A stretch of DNA of 64,000 nt from Onchidella celtica (GCA_963931925.1 OZ007573.1:42235711-42299710), one strand, 5' to 3'. Positions 44,583-54,439 are shown, numbered from the stretch's first letter. Numbers and translations: made by a program. Notes: generated from the letters alone by a model not told the origin.

Positions 44583-45145
44583 GGGATACGCTGTTCTAGA
44601 GGCAAGGTGCTCGCCTCTAATGCCGAAGGTACCGGGTTCGATCCCTGGTCGATGCAGGCATGTTGGAATTTCTTTTGGGGGAAAAATTCCTCTCCCTGAT
44701 CCTATGGTAGATAGGATCGAGCACCTAGTCTTCTCGGATAAGGACTGAACGCTGGGAGGGTCGGTGTGCACGTTGGGCATAATAATTCAAGTTCAAGTTC
44801 AAGTTTAGTTTATTGTAGGCCTAACGGCCAATGCAAAATACACAGAAGAATCATGTAAACAATCTTTGAAAACATTACTAACAAACAAACAGACAAAACG
44901 CACGGTCATTCACTCTCTCCGCTCCCTGCTGCCTGCTACAATTTATACACTTACTTACAATCGTTTACAATAAAAAAGCTACCTTGGCAGTTGAAAGTCG
45001 AGAAGAGCAGGCCGAACAAGGCCGCTGCCCCGGGCAAAATTCTAACAAACAAATCCCTACCACAAAAACACACAGTAACAAGAACAAGAAAAGTAAGGTG
45101 CATAATGTCAAGAGCAGGGAATTTCCTAAAATAAAGACCTAAACA
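44583..45145 (+). mobile_element. SINE family A copy, interrupted by repeat B
   Basis: The head and body are at 44583-44780 (B-box ggttcgatccc at 44635-44645; the oligo-G is replaced by ttttgggggaaaaa) and the SINE resumes at 44973 (ctaccttggcagttgaaagt, gagaagagcaggccgaaca). It ends in the usual tail (aagagcaggga, aataaagacctaaac). The break corresponds to the cacgttgcgcacgttaaagat region of intact copies. Confidence 0.85.
44785..44972 (+). repeat. Repeat B, copy 2, nested in the SINE
   Basis: Begins with three ttcaag units, then tttagtttattgtaggccta, acggccaatgcaaaatacac, and ends near ttacaataaaaaag. Collinear with the copy at 38966-39146. Confidence 0.75.
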
Positions 45146-45755
45146 CACACACATTTCTTCAGAAGACCGTCATTCATTTCCTTCTCCCCTTTCCATTCTT
45201 TCCGAATCCTTTCGATACCCCCCCCCCCCCCACATATCTCCCAGCTAGCGCAGACTGTCCAGGATATCAGGAGATTATGGATGAAAGTAAAAGCCAGGCA
45301 GGGGCCATGTGGTCGTAGCATCAGGTGAATCTGATTGAATGGTGAACCAGCTTTAAGTTTTGTGTTCATCTTAGCTAGTGAACCGGTGGATCTGTGCTGC
45401 ACTTGGATTGATTGGTTGTTTGGTTGATTGCCTTGAATGGTTTGTTGGCTGCTTGGTTGATCGATATGTCATTTTGTGTGATTGTGTTATTGGCTGGTTG
45501 ATGTTTTGACCCAGGCATGAAAAAGAATCTGTAATACAATATAACGGTGGATTCAATATATCACATCGGTCTTTTATCTTCTTACACACTGCTAGAACAT
45601 CATCCTAATATAAGTAAGTAAAATACACGGTGTAGCAAGGCATGGTTGTATATCAAAAGATCCTATTCCTGTGCCGTAATAGAGTTTCAAATAATGCACT
45701 GTGCGTTTTAGAGGTTTAACCAAGCAAATGGTCACTAAGCCAATGCTTGATTGGT
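45146..45755. other. Unassigned spacer with tggttga-rich area
   Basis: C run at 45218-45230; ttggttgattg-like degenerate repeats at 45405-45500 and 45740-45775 that resemble the sequence from which the next minisatellite grew. No gene. Confidence 0.4.
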
Positions 45756-45761
45756 TAGATG

Positions 45762-46450
45762 GTTAGTTGGTTGACTCTGCGAGCGACCCAGTGAATTGTC
45801 TTGGCAAATTTGAGTTTTCTGAAGCCTTGCTTATGTGGTTAGTTAGTTGGTTGACTCTGCGAGCGACCCAGTGAATTGTCTTGGCAAATTTGAGTTTTCT
45901 GAAGCCTTGCTTATGTGGTTAGTTAGTTGGTTGACTCTGCGAGCGACCCAGTGAATTGTCTTGGCAAATTTGAGTTTTCTGAAGCCTTGCTTATGTGGTT
46001 AGTTAGTTAATAGTTTTCTGAAGCCTTGCTTATGTGGTTAGTTAGTTCATAGTTTTCTGAAGCCTTGCTTATGTGGTTAGTTAGTTCATAGTTTTCTGAA
46101 GCCTGTGCTTATGTGGTTAGTTAGTTCATAGTTTTCTGAAGCCTGTGCTTATGTGGTTAGTTAGTTAATAGTTTTCTGAAGCCTTGCTTATGTGGTTAGT
46201 TAGTTCATAGTTTTCTGAAGCCTTGCTTATGTGGTTAGTTAGTTCATAGTTTTCTGAAGCCTGTGCTTATGTGGTTAGTTAGTTCATAGTTTTCTGAAGC
46301 CTGTGCTTATGTGGTTAGTTAGTTCATAGTTTTCTGAAGCCTTGCTTATGTGGTTAGTTAGTTCATAGTTTTCTGAAGCCTTGCTTATGTGGTTAGTTAG
46401 TTCATAGTTTTCTGAAGCCTTGCTTATGTGGTTAGTTAGTTCATAGTTTT
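45762..46450 (+). repeat. Composite minisatellite: three ~80-bp units, then eleven ~39-bp units
   Basis: The long unit is agttggttgactctgcgagc, gacccagtgaattgtcttgg, caaatttgag, then ttttctgaagccttgcttat and gtggttagtt. The short unit keeps only tagttttctgaagccttgct, tatgtggttagttagtt. Short-unit variants (aata or cata start; gccttgc or gcctgtgc) follow a four-unit pattern that is repeated twice, then three identical units. This is a higher-order organisation. Confidence 0.93.
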
Positions 46451-46465
46451 GAAATTGGGGCCTCT

Positions 46466-46863
46466 CGGCAGGTGGAAATTCGCTGGTCTTGGCATTTACA
46501 CTTCACTTTTCTTGTTTTTTTTTTTTTTTTGGTCTTATTTATTTATTTTTCTTGTTAATGTTTTTGTGTGTTTTTGTGGTCGGAATTTTTTCTTCTTTAA
46601 ATTTTGCCCGTGGAGCGGCCTTGTTATGCCTGCTCTTCTCGATTTCCAACTGCCAAGGTATCTTTAACGTGCCCAACGTGCACACGAGCCCTCCGAGTCT
46701 TTCGTCATTATCCAAGAAGACTAGGTGCTCGATCCTACTTACCATAGGATCAAGGACAGGAGGTTATCCCCCCAAACTCCAACATGCCTGCATCGACCGG
46801 GAGTCGATCCCGGTACCTTCGGCAAGAGAGGCGAGCACCTTGCCACTAGACCACCATGTCGCC
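46466..46863 (-). mobile_element. SINE family A copy
   Basis: 3' region at left (cacttttcttg, T run, ttgtgtgtttttgtggtcgg), body (gatttccaactgccaaggta, gaagactaggtgctcgatcc), a shortened C tract, and inverted head (gagtcgatcccggtaccttc, ccactagaccacc). It abuts the minisatellite. Confidence 0.85.
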
Positions 46864-46959
46864 CAGGAAAAGTTTGTCCAGGAAAAGATCACAATTTGAT
46901 AAATAGATGGTTATTAACCACAATGTGTTATGTCCAGGTTTATTCATTGCTCTTAAATG

Positions 46960-47150
46960 CCTGTAGATATCCAAGACACAAAGTGTGCGATTTTATTTCA
47001 TAACTCAAAAAAAATAATTATTCAAGGGACCGTATTGAAATTGTTGCAATTATTTGAAGTTTCATTAAGATTATGAATTTCAAATTCGTTTTTCCTCGAT
47101 TTGACTATTAATTTTGGACATGAAACATTCTGGTTGCCAACCCTCAAAAT
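46960..47150 (+). repeat. Repeat M, copy 2
   Basis: See 43546-43730; same order of blocks with about 75-80 percent visual similarity. Confidence 0.6.
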
Positions 47151-47298
47151 GAAATGGCTTTCTTGTCACAGGTCCAGTCTGGGACAGCTTGATTCGTAGT
47201 AGGTTGGTGGTTGTTTCGGAGTGGACTGAATGGTGAGAGGAACACTTTATGTAATTGTGATTTCTATTGCATTCAATAACGAACAATGAAAAGCTCAT

Positions 47299-47551
47299 CG
47301 CGACCTTGGTTCTTGTTTATTCTTTCTCCATTTTCTGAAAAAACTGGGGATCTTTTAGTATGTAGAAGAAGAGGTATAACAAACGCACACTTTGACACTT
47401 GTTTAAAATGCGTTGTGGCACTTATCAAACTGTTTCACAGGTCCGATTTATTCTAACCCCTTATCATAATACCAAAGCTGCAAACTTTTAAACTTGAATT
47501 TCTTAGTTGTGCAAAAAGTGGAATGAGAACAAAAAAATAACTAAGGTCACG
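47299..47551 (-). mobile_element. MITE family C copy C4 (253 bp), intact
   Basis: Termini cgcgaccttggttcttgttt and the inverse of aataactaaggtcacg. Flanked by tcat at 47295-47298 and 47552-47555. Interior gcacactttgacacttgttt and gttgtggcac. It is the best uninterrupted reference for the family. Confidence 0.75.
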
Positions 47552-47985
47552 TCATGCAAAGTTTACGATTTTGCATGTTTTTGGCGCAGTCCAGAAATCC
47601 CTGATTGTTGTAGGTCTAGAAATTGGGGCGTTGACCTAGGGTCCACCTGTTCTTTGATCTGTAGCAAACACCATTTCTAGCTCACAGTCTCGGCACAGCC
47701 GGAATTCTATATTAATCAGTGCGTGCTATCGTGATCAACGCACTAAATCTTCTATTCTAAACAATGTGTGCGTGTGTGTGTGCAAGCGTTAGTGTGTGTG
47801 TGTGTATGTGTGTATATGTGCGTGTATGCGTGTGTGCGTATACATGTGGTCTGACGAGCCATCACACCTTGACGTACTGGCTTTATTCCGAGGACCTGCA
47901 AACGATAAGCATGTGATAAATTACGATAATTGTATTTTTGTTTTATCTTATGCTACATTTTTTTCCTGTTGGCCGGAAGCTCGAT
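47552..47985. other. Unassigned spacer with (TG)n
   Basis: tg-rich microsatellite at about 47765-47845. No gene. Confidence 0.45.
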
Positions 47986-47989
47986 TTGA

Positions 47990-48310
47990 CGCATAACGAA
48001 ATTTCCTGTCATATTTGTTAATTCTACTCGAAGAAAATGATTTGGTTTTCCTTTGTCAGCTAAAAATGTCGGAACACTTTCTGATGTTCAACCAGAGAGT
48101 ATGCATGTTTAAATACACACTCTCTGGTTCAAGTCGGATGTGGCTCAAAATCAACGAAAGTACTAATATCGAACTTCAAGACCTTTTCAAATATGTCCAC
48201 GTACACCTTTATTGTCTTTCTATGCGTGATGTGACAGTTTGTTGAATTTATGTCTCAGCGGTTAAAAAGCCTATCATGATTACATTGGAGGCCTTTCTTC
48301 CTTTATAATA
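47990..48310 (+). repeat. Repeat D, copy 1
   Basis: aacgaaatttcctgtcata, aaaatgtcggaacacttt, tgtggctcaaaatcaacgaa, cagcggttaaaaagcct and tttataatatg match copies at 50980-51280 and 63290-63572. Uniquely it carries a hairpin: accagagagt (48091-48100) against actctctggt (48119-48128). Confidence 0.7.
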
Positions 48311-49170
48311 TGGTGATGTCGCTACTAAGTATTGTGTGTGAGTGAGTCTATACATCTGTGGGAAGTTAATGTAGGCGAGCTCTGTGAAATAATAACGAGG
48401 GCGACTTGAAAATAAGATCCGTTCCATCGAAAAACACGTTGGCAGAATTCTGAAAAATCGTATAACTGCAACCGTGGGCTGAGTGCACAGAACCTGTTGG
48501 CCTGAGTCCGATGGAAAGTATTAATAATGAGATAAATAATAATAATAATAATAAATGGCCTTTACATAGAGCAGGAATTTTGATTGATGTTGGGATGAGT
48601 GCAGCTGATGGACCAGTGGATCTGAGTATTTTAGCGGATATCTTGAAATCTGTGTAATCTTTTGCATCATCATCATCAGCATTATTGGCTTCCAAAAAGA
48701 AAAAAATGATGATGATGATGATGAAAGAACAGCTAAGCCTTAGATGTGCTCAGAAAGAAAAATAAAAGTCTCGAAGAGATTTCATTTTCCCTCTTAATGG
48801 CAAAATATTATTTTGGTAGTAGTGTTACAAGGGACGTAATAAGAAAAAATGACCACATTCTATATAATATAGCAAGTTGTCTCCCATCAAATTTACCAAT
48901 CAGGGGAAGTTAATGTGTAGTATTAGACTAACTGAAATTTCTTCAATTGTTTCCCTTGCTATTCGTTGTCTTCACAGTGCCTTAATGCGTTCTTTCATGG
49001 CGTGGCCTAATGTCATGTTGATCTGACTAATCTTTTATTTACTTCATGGTATGCTGACAAGTTACGATAAAATTCCACCAATAGTTAGACAATTGATCAC
49101 CAAGTCTGACAATGATTGCATCGACTAGACGCTCTGGATAACTATCATTACGTTATACACATCCATTTTA
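48311..49170. other. Unassigned stretch with AAT and GAT tracts
   Basis: (AAT)n at 48535-48553, followed by ggcctttacatagagc, which resembles a decayed LINE tail; cat/gat tracts at 48664-48725. No gene. Confidence 0.4.
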
Positions 49171-49173
49171 TTT

Positions 49174-49425
49174 GTTTGTAATCGTTCAAAGTGGAATTGG
49201 GCTGGACATGTGGGAAGGATGCATGACAATAGGTGGACAAAACGCTGCACAGAATGACAACCAAGGACAGGAAGAAGAACAAGAGGAGGACCAGGAAGAA
49301 AATGGCAAGATGACATAAAACAGAGAGGAGGAACATGATGGATGAGGAAAAGATCAGACAGAAAGGAATGGAAATCATTATCGGAGGGCGCTACATCCTG
49401 CAGCAGAAGAACAATGCCTAGGTGA
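49174..49425 (+). pseudogene. LINE (RTE-like) 3' fragment, C-terminal RT remnant
   Basis: Translation gives KWNWAGHVGRMHDNRWTKRC, TE, a stop, QPRTGRRTRGGPGRKWQDDI, a second stop, then a frameshift to the gctacatcctgcag terminus. This is the same family as 10490-10800 and 37628-37702. The WAGHV.RM..NRWT motif is characteristic of the C-terminal region of RTE-like LINE proteins. The catalytic domain is missing. Confidence 0.75.
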
Positions 49426-49621
49426 AAGTTGAAACTGTTCAACACTGCAACGGTCAACTTTACACTCATTAGATTTTCTGGTGTATAGAATTATGAGTGA
49501 CGTGAGTTTTTTTCCCCTTGATATTTACCAGAGGGGTATGAGGTTGATTGAGGGCGGGAATGGAATAAGAAGAGAACGTGGAAGGGGGGGGGGGGAGTTG
49601 GGTATCGCCGTCTTGAGTATC

Positions 49622-49871
49622 ACGTTCTCAGTTCTTGTTTGTTCCAACTCCATTTTTTGCGCAACTGAGAAATTGAACATTAAACGTTTGCTGCTTTAGC
49701 CTTATGTTAAGAAGTTAGAATAAATCGGAACTGTGAGAAACAGCTTGATAAGTGCCACAATGTATCATAAATTAGTGTCAAAGTTTGTTATACCTCTTCT
49801 ACAAACTAATAGATTTCCAGTTTTTTTTTTTTTAGAAAATGGAGATAGAACAAACAAGAACTAATGTTGCT
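49622..49871 (+). mobile_element. MITE family C copy C2 (250 bp)
   Basis: Left cagttcttgtttgttccaac, right ggagatagaacaaacaagaa, inverse of each other with few mismatches. Interior intact through the position where C1 and C5 carry insertions. The outermost ~8 bp are poorly conserved. Confidence 0.75.
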
Positions 49872-50027
49872 GTATGAGCCACAGATCGGCTACAAAGGCG
49901 ACTCTCAAAATTTGGTGTCCTCAGGGTGTGTGTAGTTCAGACGCAGTTTCAGATGGTTCAACTTGGTTACCCTTAAAGTTCTAACTGGTTCTTTTCGAGT
50001 TCAGACAACACAGGGCACTTTGTGACC

Positions 50028-50609
50028 CTTAGGCCGTGTTTTCCAATGTACGGAAACGGAAACGGCAAGGGGCACGTCAAAAATCCACTATGTAGTAAAA
50101 AGAAAGAGTGTTTCTATATGTACGAAAACGGTGCTTCAGTACACCATGGACATATTCTTTCCATTTCATTACTTGAAGGTTTTTTTGGCGTTGCTGTTGC
50201 CCTTTCCGTATCCGTACTACAGACTAATAAAATACCCAGACTGGATGATCCTGTTGTGTGACGTCACAAAACAGCGAAAGGTCATGAACCATCCGCCATG
50301 TTAGGTTTACGGCGGCGACCGACGCTTCAGCATAGCTACAATTTTGAATGATACCATTTTGACGCGCCTACTGAACCCGGAAGTTTGGTTCCGCACCAAG
50401 AAATTAATACATGTACAACCAATCTTGACAAATAAAAAGAAATTCTACTGCAGATAGAATTAGAATCGGAATTTCCCGAGCGGCGGCCATGTTGGTTATG
50501 CGGTCGCCGCCCGGGAAATTCCGTAAAAAACGACACAGCCCGAAGCTCGTGTTTCCAGTCTGGTTAATTTATTAGTCTGTGATCCGTACAAATGGAAACA
50601 CAGCTTTAG
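50028..50609. mobile_element. Inverted-terminus element L (582 bp) with internal hairpin
   Basis: Left end cttaggccgtgttttccaat then gtacgga; right end tccgtacaaatggaaacaca then gctttag, inverse with mismatches. A second inverted pair lies inside (50220-50245 agactaataaaatacccaga against 50556-50580). A strong hairpin is at 50467-50485/50505-50523. Also contains tgacgtca at 50259. No transposase frame; target duplication not evident. Confidence 0.6.
50467..50523. other. GC-rich hairpin (18 of 19 bp paired, 19-nt loop)
   Basis: cggaatttcccgagcggcg pairs with cgccgcccgggaaattccg with one mismatch. Could extrude as a cruciform or fold in RNA. Confidence 0.8.
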
Positions 50610-50888
50610 TACGAGATAGTCCTGCGGTAGAGCATGTTCTGTGTGCTTTTCTGTGTGAGGCGAAGGCCTCAAAACAACTTAAGGTTATTATAGATTTAAG
50701 CTCGAAATCGAGTTTCAGAAAAAAAAAAAATCAAATAGATGAAGGGTGTCAGATGTAGAGAAAGCTTGGAGCTTGGAGTTGGTAATGTTTTGATTTAGTT
50801 TACTGTTTCAGTTTGGTTAATGTTTTGATTGTACAGTCTCTCCAGTTTCATTCTTGAACTTGAGAAAATCTTAGACTGTCGGAACATC

Positions 50889-51433
50889 TGGCTACTTTAG
50901 TTCTTGTTTGTTCCAGTTTCACTTTTGGCACAGCGGGGAAATTCCACAATTTAAACGTTTGCTGCTTTAGTATTATAAGAACCAAGGTCCCACAATGTGT
51001 AATTTGAGGCGAAGAACGAAATTTCCTGTCATACTTTTTAATTGTGCTCCGAGAAAATGCATCTATTTTCCGGTTTAAAATGTCGGAACACTTTCCTCTG
51101 TTCAACACAGTTGTGGCTTAAAATCAACGAAATCATTAAAAATATAGCGAACTTCAAGATCTTTTAAAATATGCCCGCGTACACCTTTGCGTCTTTCCAT
51201 TCGTAATACGTGCTCAGCGGTTAAAAAGCCTTTCATGATTACACTTGAGGCCTTATTTTCTTTATAATATGATTATGACCAGGAGTAAGAATAAATCGAA
51301 GTTGGGACACAGATTGATAAGTGCCCCAACACATTTTAAACAAGCGTGAAAATGTGCATTTCTTCTACATACTAAAAGATTTCCAGTTTTTTTTTAGGAA
51401 ATGGAGATAGAACAAACAAGAACCAAAATCGTG
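50889..51433 (+). mobile_element. MITE family C copy C5, interrupted by repeat D
   Basis: The left part (tagttcttgtttgttccagt, aaacgtttgctgctttagta) breaks at about 50980. The right part resumes at about 51280 (aagaataaatcgaagttggg, gataagtgcccc) and ends atggagatagaacaaacaag. The uninterrupted sequence is visible in C2 and C4. Confidence 0.7.
50980..51280 (+). repeat. Repeat D, copy 2, nested in MITE C5
   Basis: gaacgaaatttcctgtcata, aaaatgtcggaacactttcc, ttgtggcttaaaatcaacga, cagcggttaaaaagcctttc and tttataatatgat, as in D copies 1 and 3. Exact junctions are blurred by similarity of the flanks. Confidence 0.65.
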
Positions 51434-51761
51434 ACCTCGTCCTTGTTGATGTTACCATGGGAGTGTCCTGCTCTGTGCACCATTATCAGATTTAACGTTC
51501 CACTATGTGAAAACAAACATCAAAGTTCACAGACAAAATGTAAACACATACGTCTGATGTCTGGACTACGGTACGCTTGAAAATTTAATGATGACATTTG
51601 ACGCAATTTGAATGTAGCAGACATAACATTTCCCTTCTTTGTGTAAGTTCTTTTCTGTTGAATAACTTTCATCTGCGGGAGACATTCATGTGTTGTAATG
51701 ATATTGCTCTCCGTGTCTGGAAACATTTAAAATGGAGTCAAACATTCATTATTAACAGTCC

Positions 51762-51868
51762 TAGGTTACAGCTTAGAATTCACTGACACTAAACACTCTA
51801 TGACGACATCATTGCAATCTGACACTTAAAAAAAAAAATATATACAAATTGTGAAATGACAGTAGGTC
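51762..51868 (+). repeat. Left copy of a ~107-bp direct repeat flanking a LINE
   Basis: Matches 52766-52873 with one substitution (cactgac/cattgac) and one small difference in the A-run region. Interpreted as an unusually long target-site duplication. Confidence 0.9.
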
Positions 51869-52627
51869 TTCTGAAGGTGTCGGAGAACTTCACCTATCTT
51901 GGCAGTACACTGTCTTCCGCGGCTCGTGTTGATACTGAAATTCTCTCAAGAATCAGCAAAGCCAGCTCTGCATTTGGCAGGCTTCGAAAGAGAGTGGGAT
52001 GTTGCCGGCATTCGCACAGACACTAAGCTGAAAGTGTACAATTCTGTGGTCCTTCCCACCCTACTCTATGGGGCTGAAACCTGGACAGTGTACCAATCGC
52101 ATGCCAGAAAGCTAAATCACTTTCATCTGGCCTGCCTTAGAAAGATCCTAAGGATCAAATGGCAGGATAAAATTCCAGACACTGAGGTCCTCAATCGTGC
52201 CAAGGAATTGAGCATCTTCTGCCACCTGAAAAAAATTCAGCTACGTTGGGCAGGACATGTTGTCAGAATGCCCGACTCCAGACTCCCTAAGCAAATCTTC
52301 TTCTCTGAGCTCTCCAATGGAACGAGGAATGTTGGGGCCCCAAAGAGACGTTACAAAGACACTCTCAAGCAATCACTGAAGGCCTTTGCCATTGATGTGA
52401 GTGAGTGGGAAAAGCTCTCGCTTGATCGTGCAAATTGGAGGGCGGCCCTTACCAGAGGCAGCAAAGCATGGGAAGCTGACAGAATCCAGCAGGCTATCAA
52501 AAAAAGAGAACGGCGCAAGAAAAGGCCCAGTGGTACTGAACCAACGGAGCACTCTTGTCATTTATGCGGAAGGGTCTGCAGGGCAAAAATAGGACTTATC
52601 AGTCACATGAGAAGCCATAAGTCATGA
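51869..52627 (+). pseudogene. LINE RT C-terminal region with CCHH zinc finger
   Basis: Starts mid-protein (FTYLGSTLSS, ISKASSAFGRLRKRV). A one-base deletion near 51995 shifts the frame to WDVAGIRTDTKLKVYNSVVL, PTLLYGAETWTV, LRKILRIKWQDKIPD, RWAGHVVRMPDSRLPKQIFF and GAPKRRYKDTLKQSLKAF, ending at TGA 52625-52627. The last 26 residues form CHLCGRVC...HMRSH, a C-x2-C-x12-H-x3-H finger (Cys220, Cys223, His236, His240 counted from the Met at 51899). Such C-terminal fingers in LINE proteins are thought to bind nucleic acid. It lacks the catalytic YADD region. A different family from the LINEs at 13-16 kb and 49 kb. Confidence 0.88.
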
Positions 52628-52765
52628 AAGAACAGTCTTTCCATTCTGTCCTCTGTGTCCTTTAGTTCTCTTTATTGTCCATGTGTTGAAGTTCTCAACA
52701 GTTTCTGTTCTTTATTCCTCTGGTGTTGTTAAGGTCATCATCATACCTGATGGACGAACTATTAT
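51869..52765 (+). mobile_element. 5'-truncated LINE 3' fragment (897 bp) between long direct repeats
   Basis: Begins inside the RT thumb coding region (KVSENFTYLGSTLS) and ends after a ~140 bp 3' UTR finishing gatggacgaactattatta. It is bounded exactly by the 107-bp direct repeat. The near identity of the two flanks implies a young insertion. Confidence 0.88.
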
Positions 52766-52873
52766 TAGGTTACAGCTTAGAATTCATTGACACTAAACAC
52801 TCTATGACGACATCATTGCAATCTGACACTTAAAAAAAAAAAAGATATACAAATTGTGAAATGACAGTAGGTC
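52766..52873 (+). repeat. Right copy of the ~107-bp direct repeat
   Basis: See 51762-51868. It contains an A run of 12 where the left copy has 11 followed by tata. Confidence 0.9.
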
Positions 52874-53975
52874 AAGGTACAAATTGAAAATAAAAAAGTT
52901 GGTATTTCGCATTGCTACAAGAAAACTTTACAGTAAATTATAAAAGAAGGATAAATTCTAATTCCTGTTTTATTTTCATGTGGAATTTAATCCATCTCTC
53001 GAGGCGCAAACAGGCAAGTGAGATCTTCCCCCTTCCATTCCCCGCCTCTCTCTTATCATTTTAGCACAAACTCTGATTCAAGAGTATGATTTAGTACACT
53101 TAATTCACAGCTACGATAATAGTCTGATGGTGAAGATAAAAAATAAAATAGGAAGGGGTTGGGGATTAAAATCAGGAAACATGAGCATTGCAGGTTTAAG
53201 GGATGATTTCCATGGGAGTCTACAAGACTTTGTAGAGATACGAGAATTGTTAGTTTGACTTCCATATGCCCGGAGTCACAGAAAACCTGGCCAGTTCTCA
53301 AGAACTCCCTGCCCCAGTGACTGCCGATCTCCCAGACTGCCTGTGTGAGCTAATGTCAAGTTAAGCTCACTTTAAATTCATGATTTTTATCTATGTTCCA
53401 TTGCTCCTTTCATCTGTCGCCCCTAGACCCTCCCCCTTTCCCCCGCCCCCTCTCTGTGTTCAGCTATCCTTGTTATCGTGAGATCTCACAGGCGTTAACG
53501 AGATCGTTATTGATGTCAGCTTATTGCGTGACCCAGGATTGAAAAGCCACTATAGCACAACCCAGGCATCAGAGAAAGTTCCAGCAATATGGCAGCGATA
53601 TGAACAACAAAATAATGATGATAAAAAATAATAACAAGTTGTTGCAATAATATTGATCATAATAATTTAGCTTGATTTATGTCCACACTTCAGAAGTACA
53701 CGTCATTTAGGTGACTTGTCAGTGAATGGAAAGCATTGATTTACCAGGAAAGCAGTCTTGCATTTTCCACTCTTGCTAATTCTCGACATTTGCATCAAAA
53801 GAAATTTCACTTTTGAGTGAAGCGCACAGCTGTTGGCACATTGTCCTCACAGGTCCTTTCATAGTTTTGCTAAAAGTATCCTTATTTGGTCACCTCTTTG
53901 CAGTAGTATTGGTTTTGTTTTAATCTTTTCCGCCAAGGGTTAATTAAACTTTACAACCGGCCATCTTTCAGTCTG
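52874..53975. other. Unassigned noncoding stretch, about 1.1 kb
   Basis: No gene or repeat recognised; pyrimidine-rich near 53030 and 53410-53460. Confidence 0.45.
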
Positions 53976-53979
53976 AAAT

Positions 53980-54065
53980 ATGTGAGTGGATGTGACGAAA
54001 TCTGGCTACAGGTGAAAGACCAACATCCTGACAACCCCCCCCCCCAATGGGGAGGGGGGGGGGGA
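53980..54065 (+). repeat. Repeat O fragment followed by C-run/G-run hairpin
   Basis: gtgagtggatgtgacgaaat then ctggctacaggtgaaagacc matches O copies. It is followed by C11 at about 54035-54045, aatgggga, and G11 at about 54054-54064, able to pair or to form G-quadruplex/i-motif. Confidence 0.5.
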
Positions 54066-54435
54066 TATTTTCTATAGAAACTGGGATTTGCTTATAATAT
54101 GAAAGATTAGACATTTTCCTGTGTTCTCTTACAATTATATGTGCAAACTATACCGTAACTCTAAAAGGAAAAAAAAATCAGAATAGTCTAACGTCTTTTT
54201 GTTTAGTTGGACTTCAGTCATTATGGGTGAAGAGTATCTGTTAGGTTCAGTTTTGTCACAATAATGTAGGATTCGATACCACCCCTCGAGTGGTGGAGGG
54301 GACATTGTAACTTAAGGTAAGAAAATAAGAAGACATTTTGCCTGCGGGTCGATGAAAGAATTTTCTGACTTGGACCCGCAGCGAATATTGTTGTATCTGA
54401 AGCAAGCCGAAGTCTAAAAGTTGATGTAAGAGATT
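54066..54435. other. Unassigned spacer
   Basis: tgcctgcgggtcgatgaaag near 54340 recalls the inner part of repeat E. No gene. Confidence 0.4.
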
Positions 54436-54439
54436 TTTT

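Noticed and set aside
44583-44660. tRNA gene
   Set aside because: The A/B-box-like sequence is part of a SINE; the same head recurs with SINE bodies at seven other places and does not fold to a proper acceptor stem by eye.
45762-46450. CRISPR-like array
   Set aside because: There are no unique spacers; units are contiguous tandem copies in a eukaryotic sequence, and no cas genes are present.
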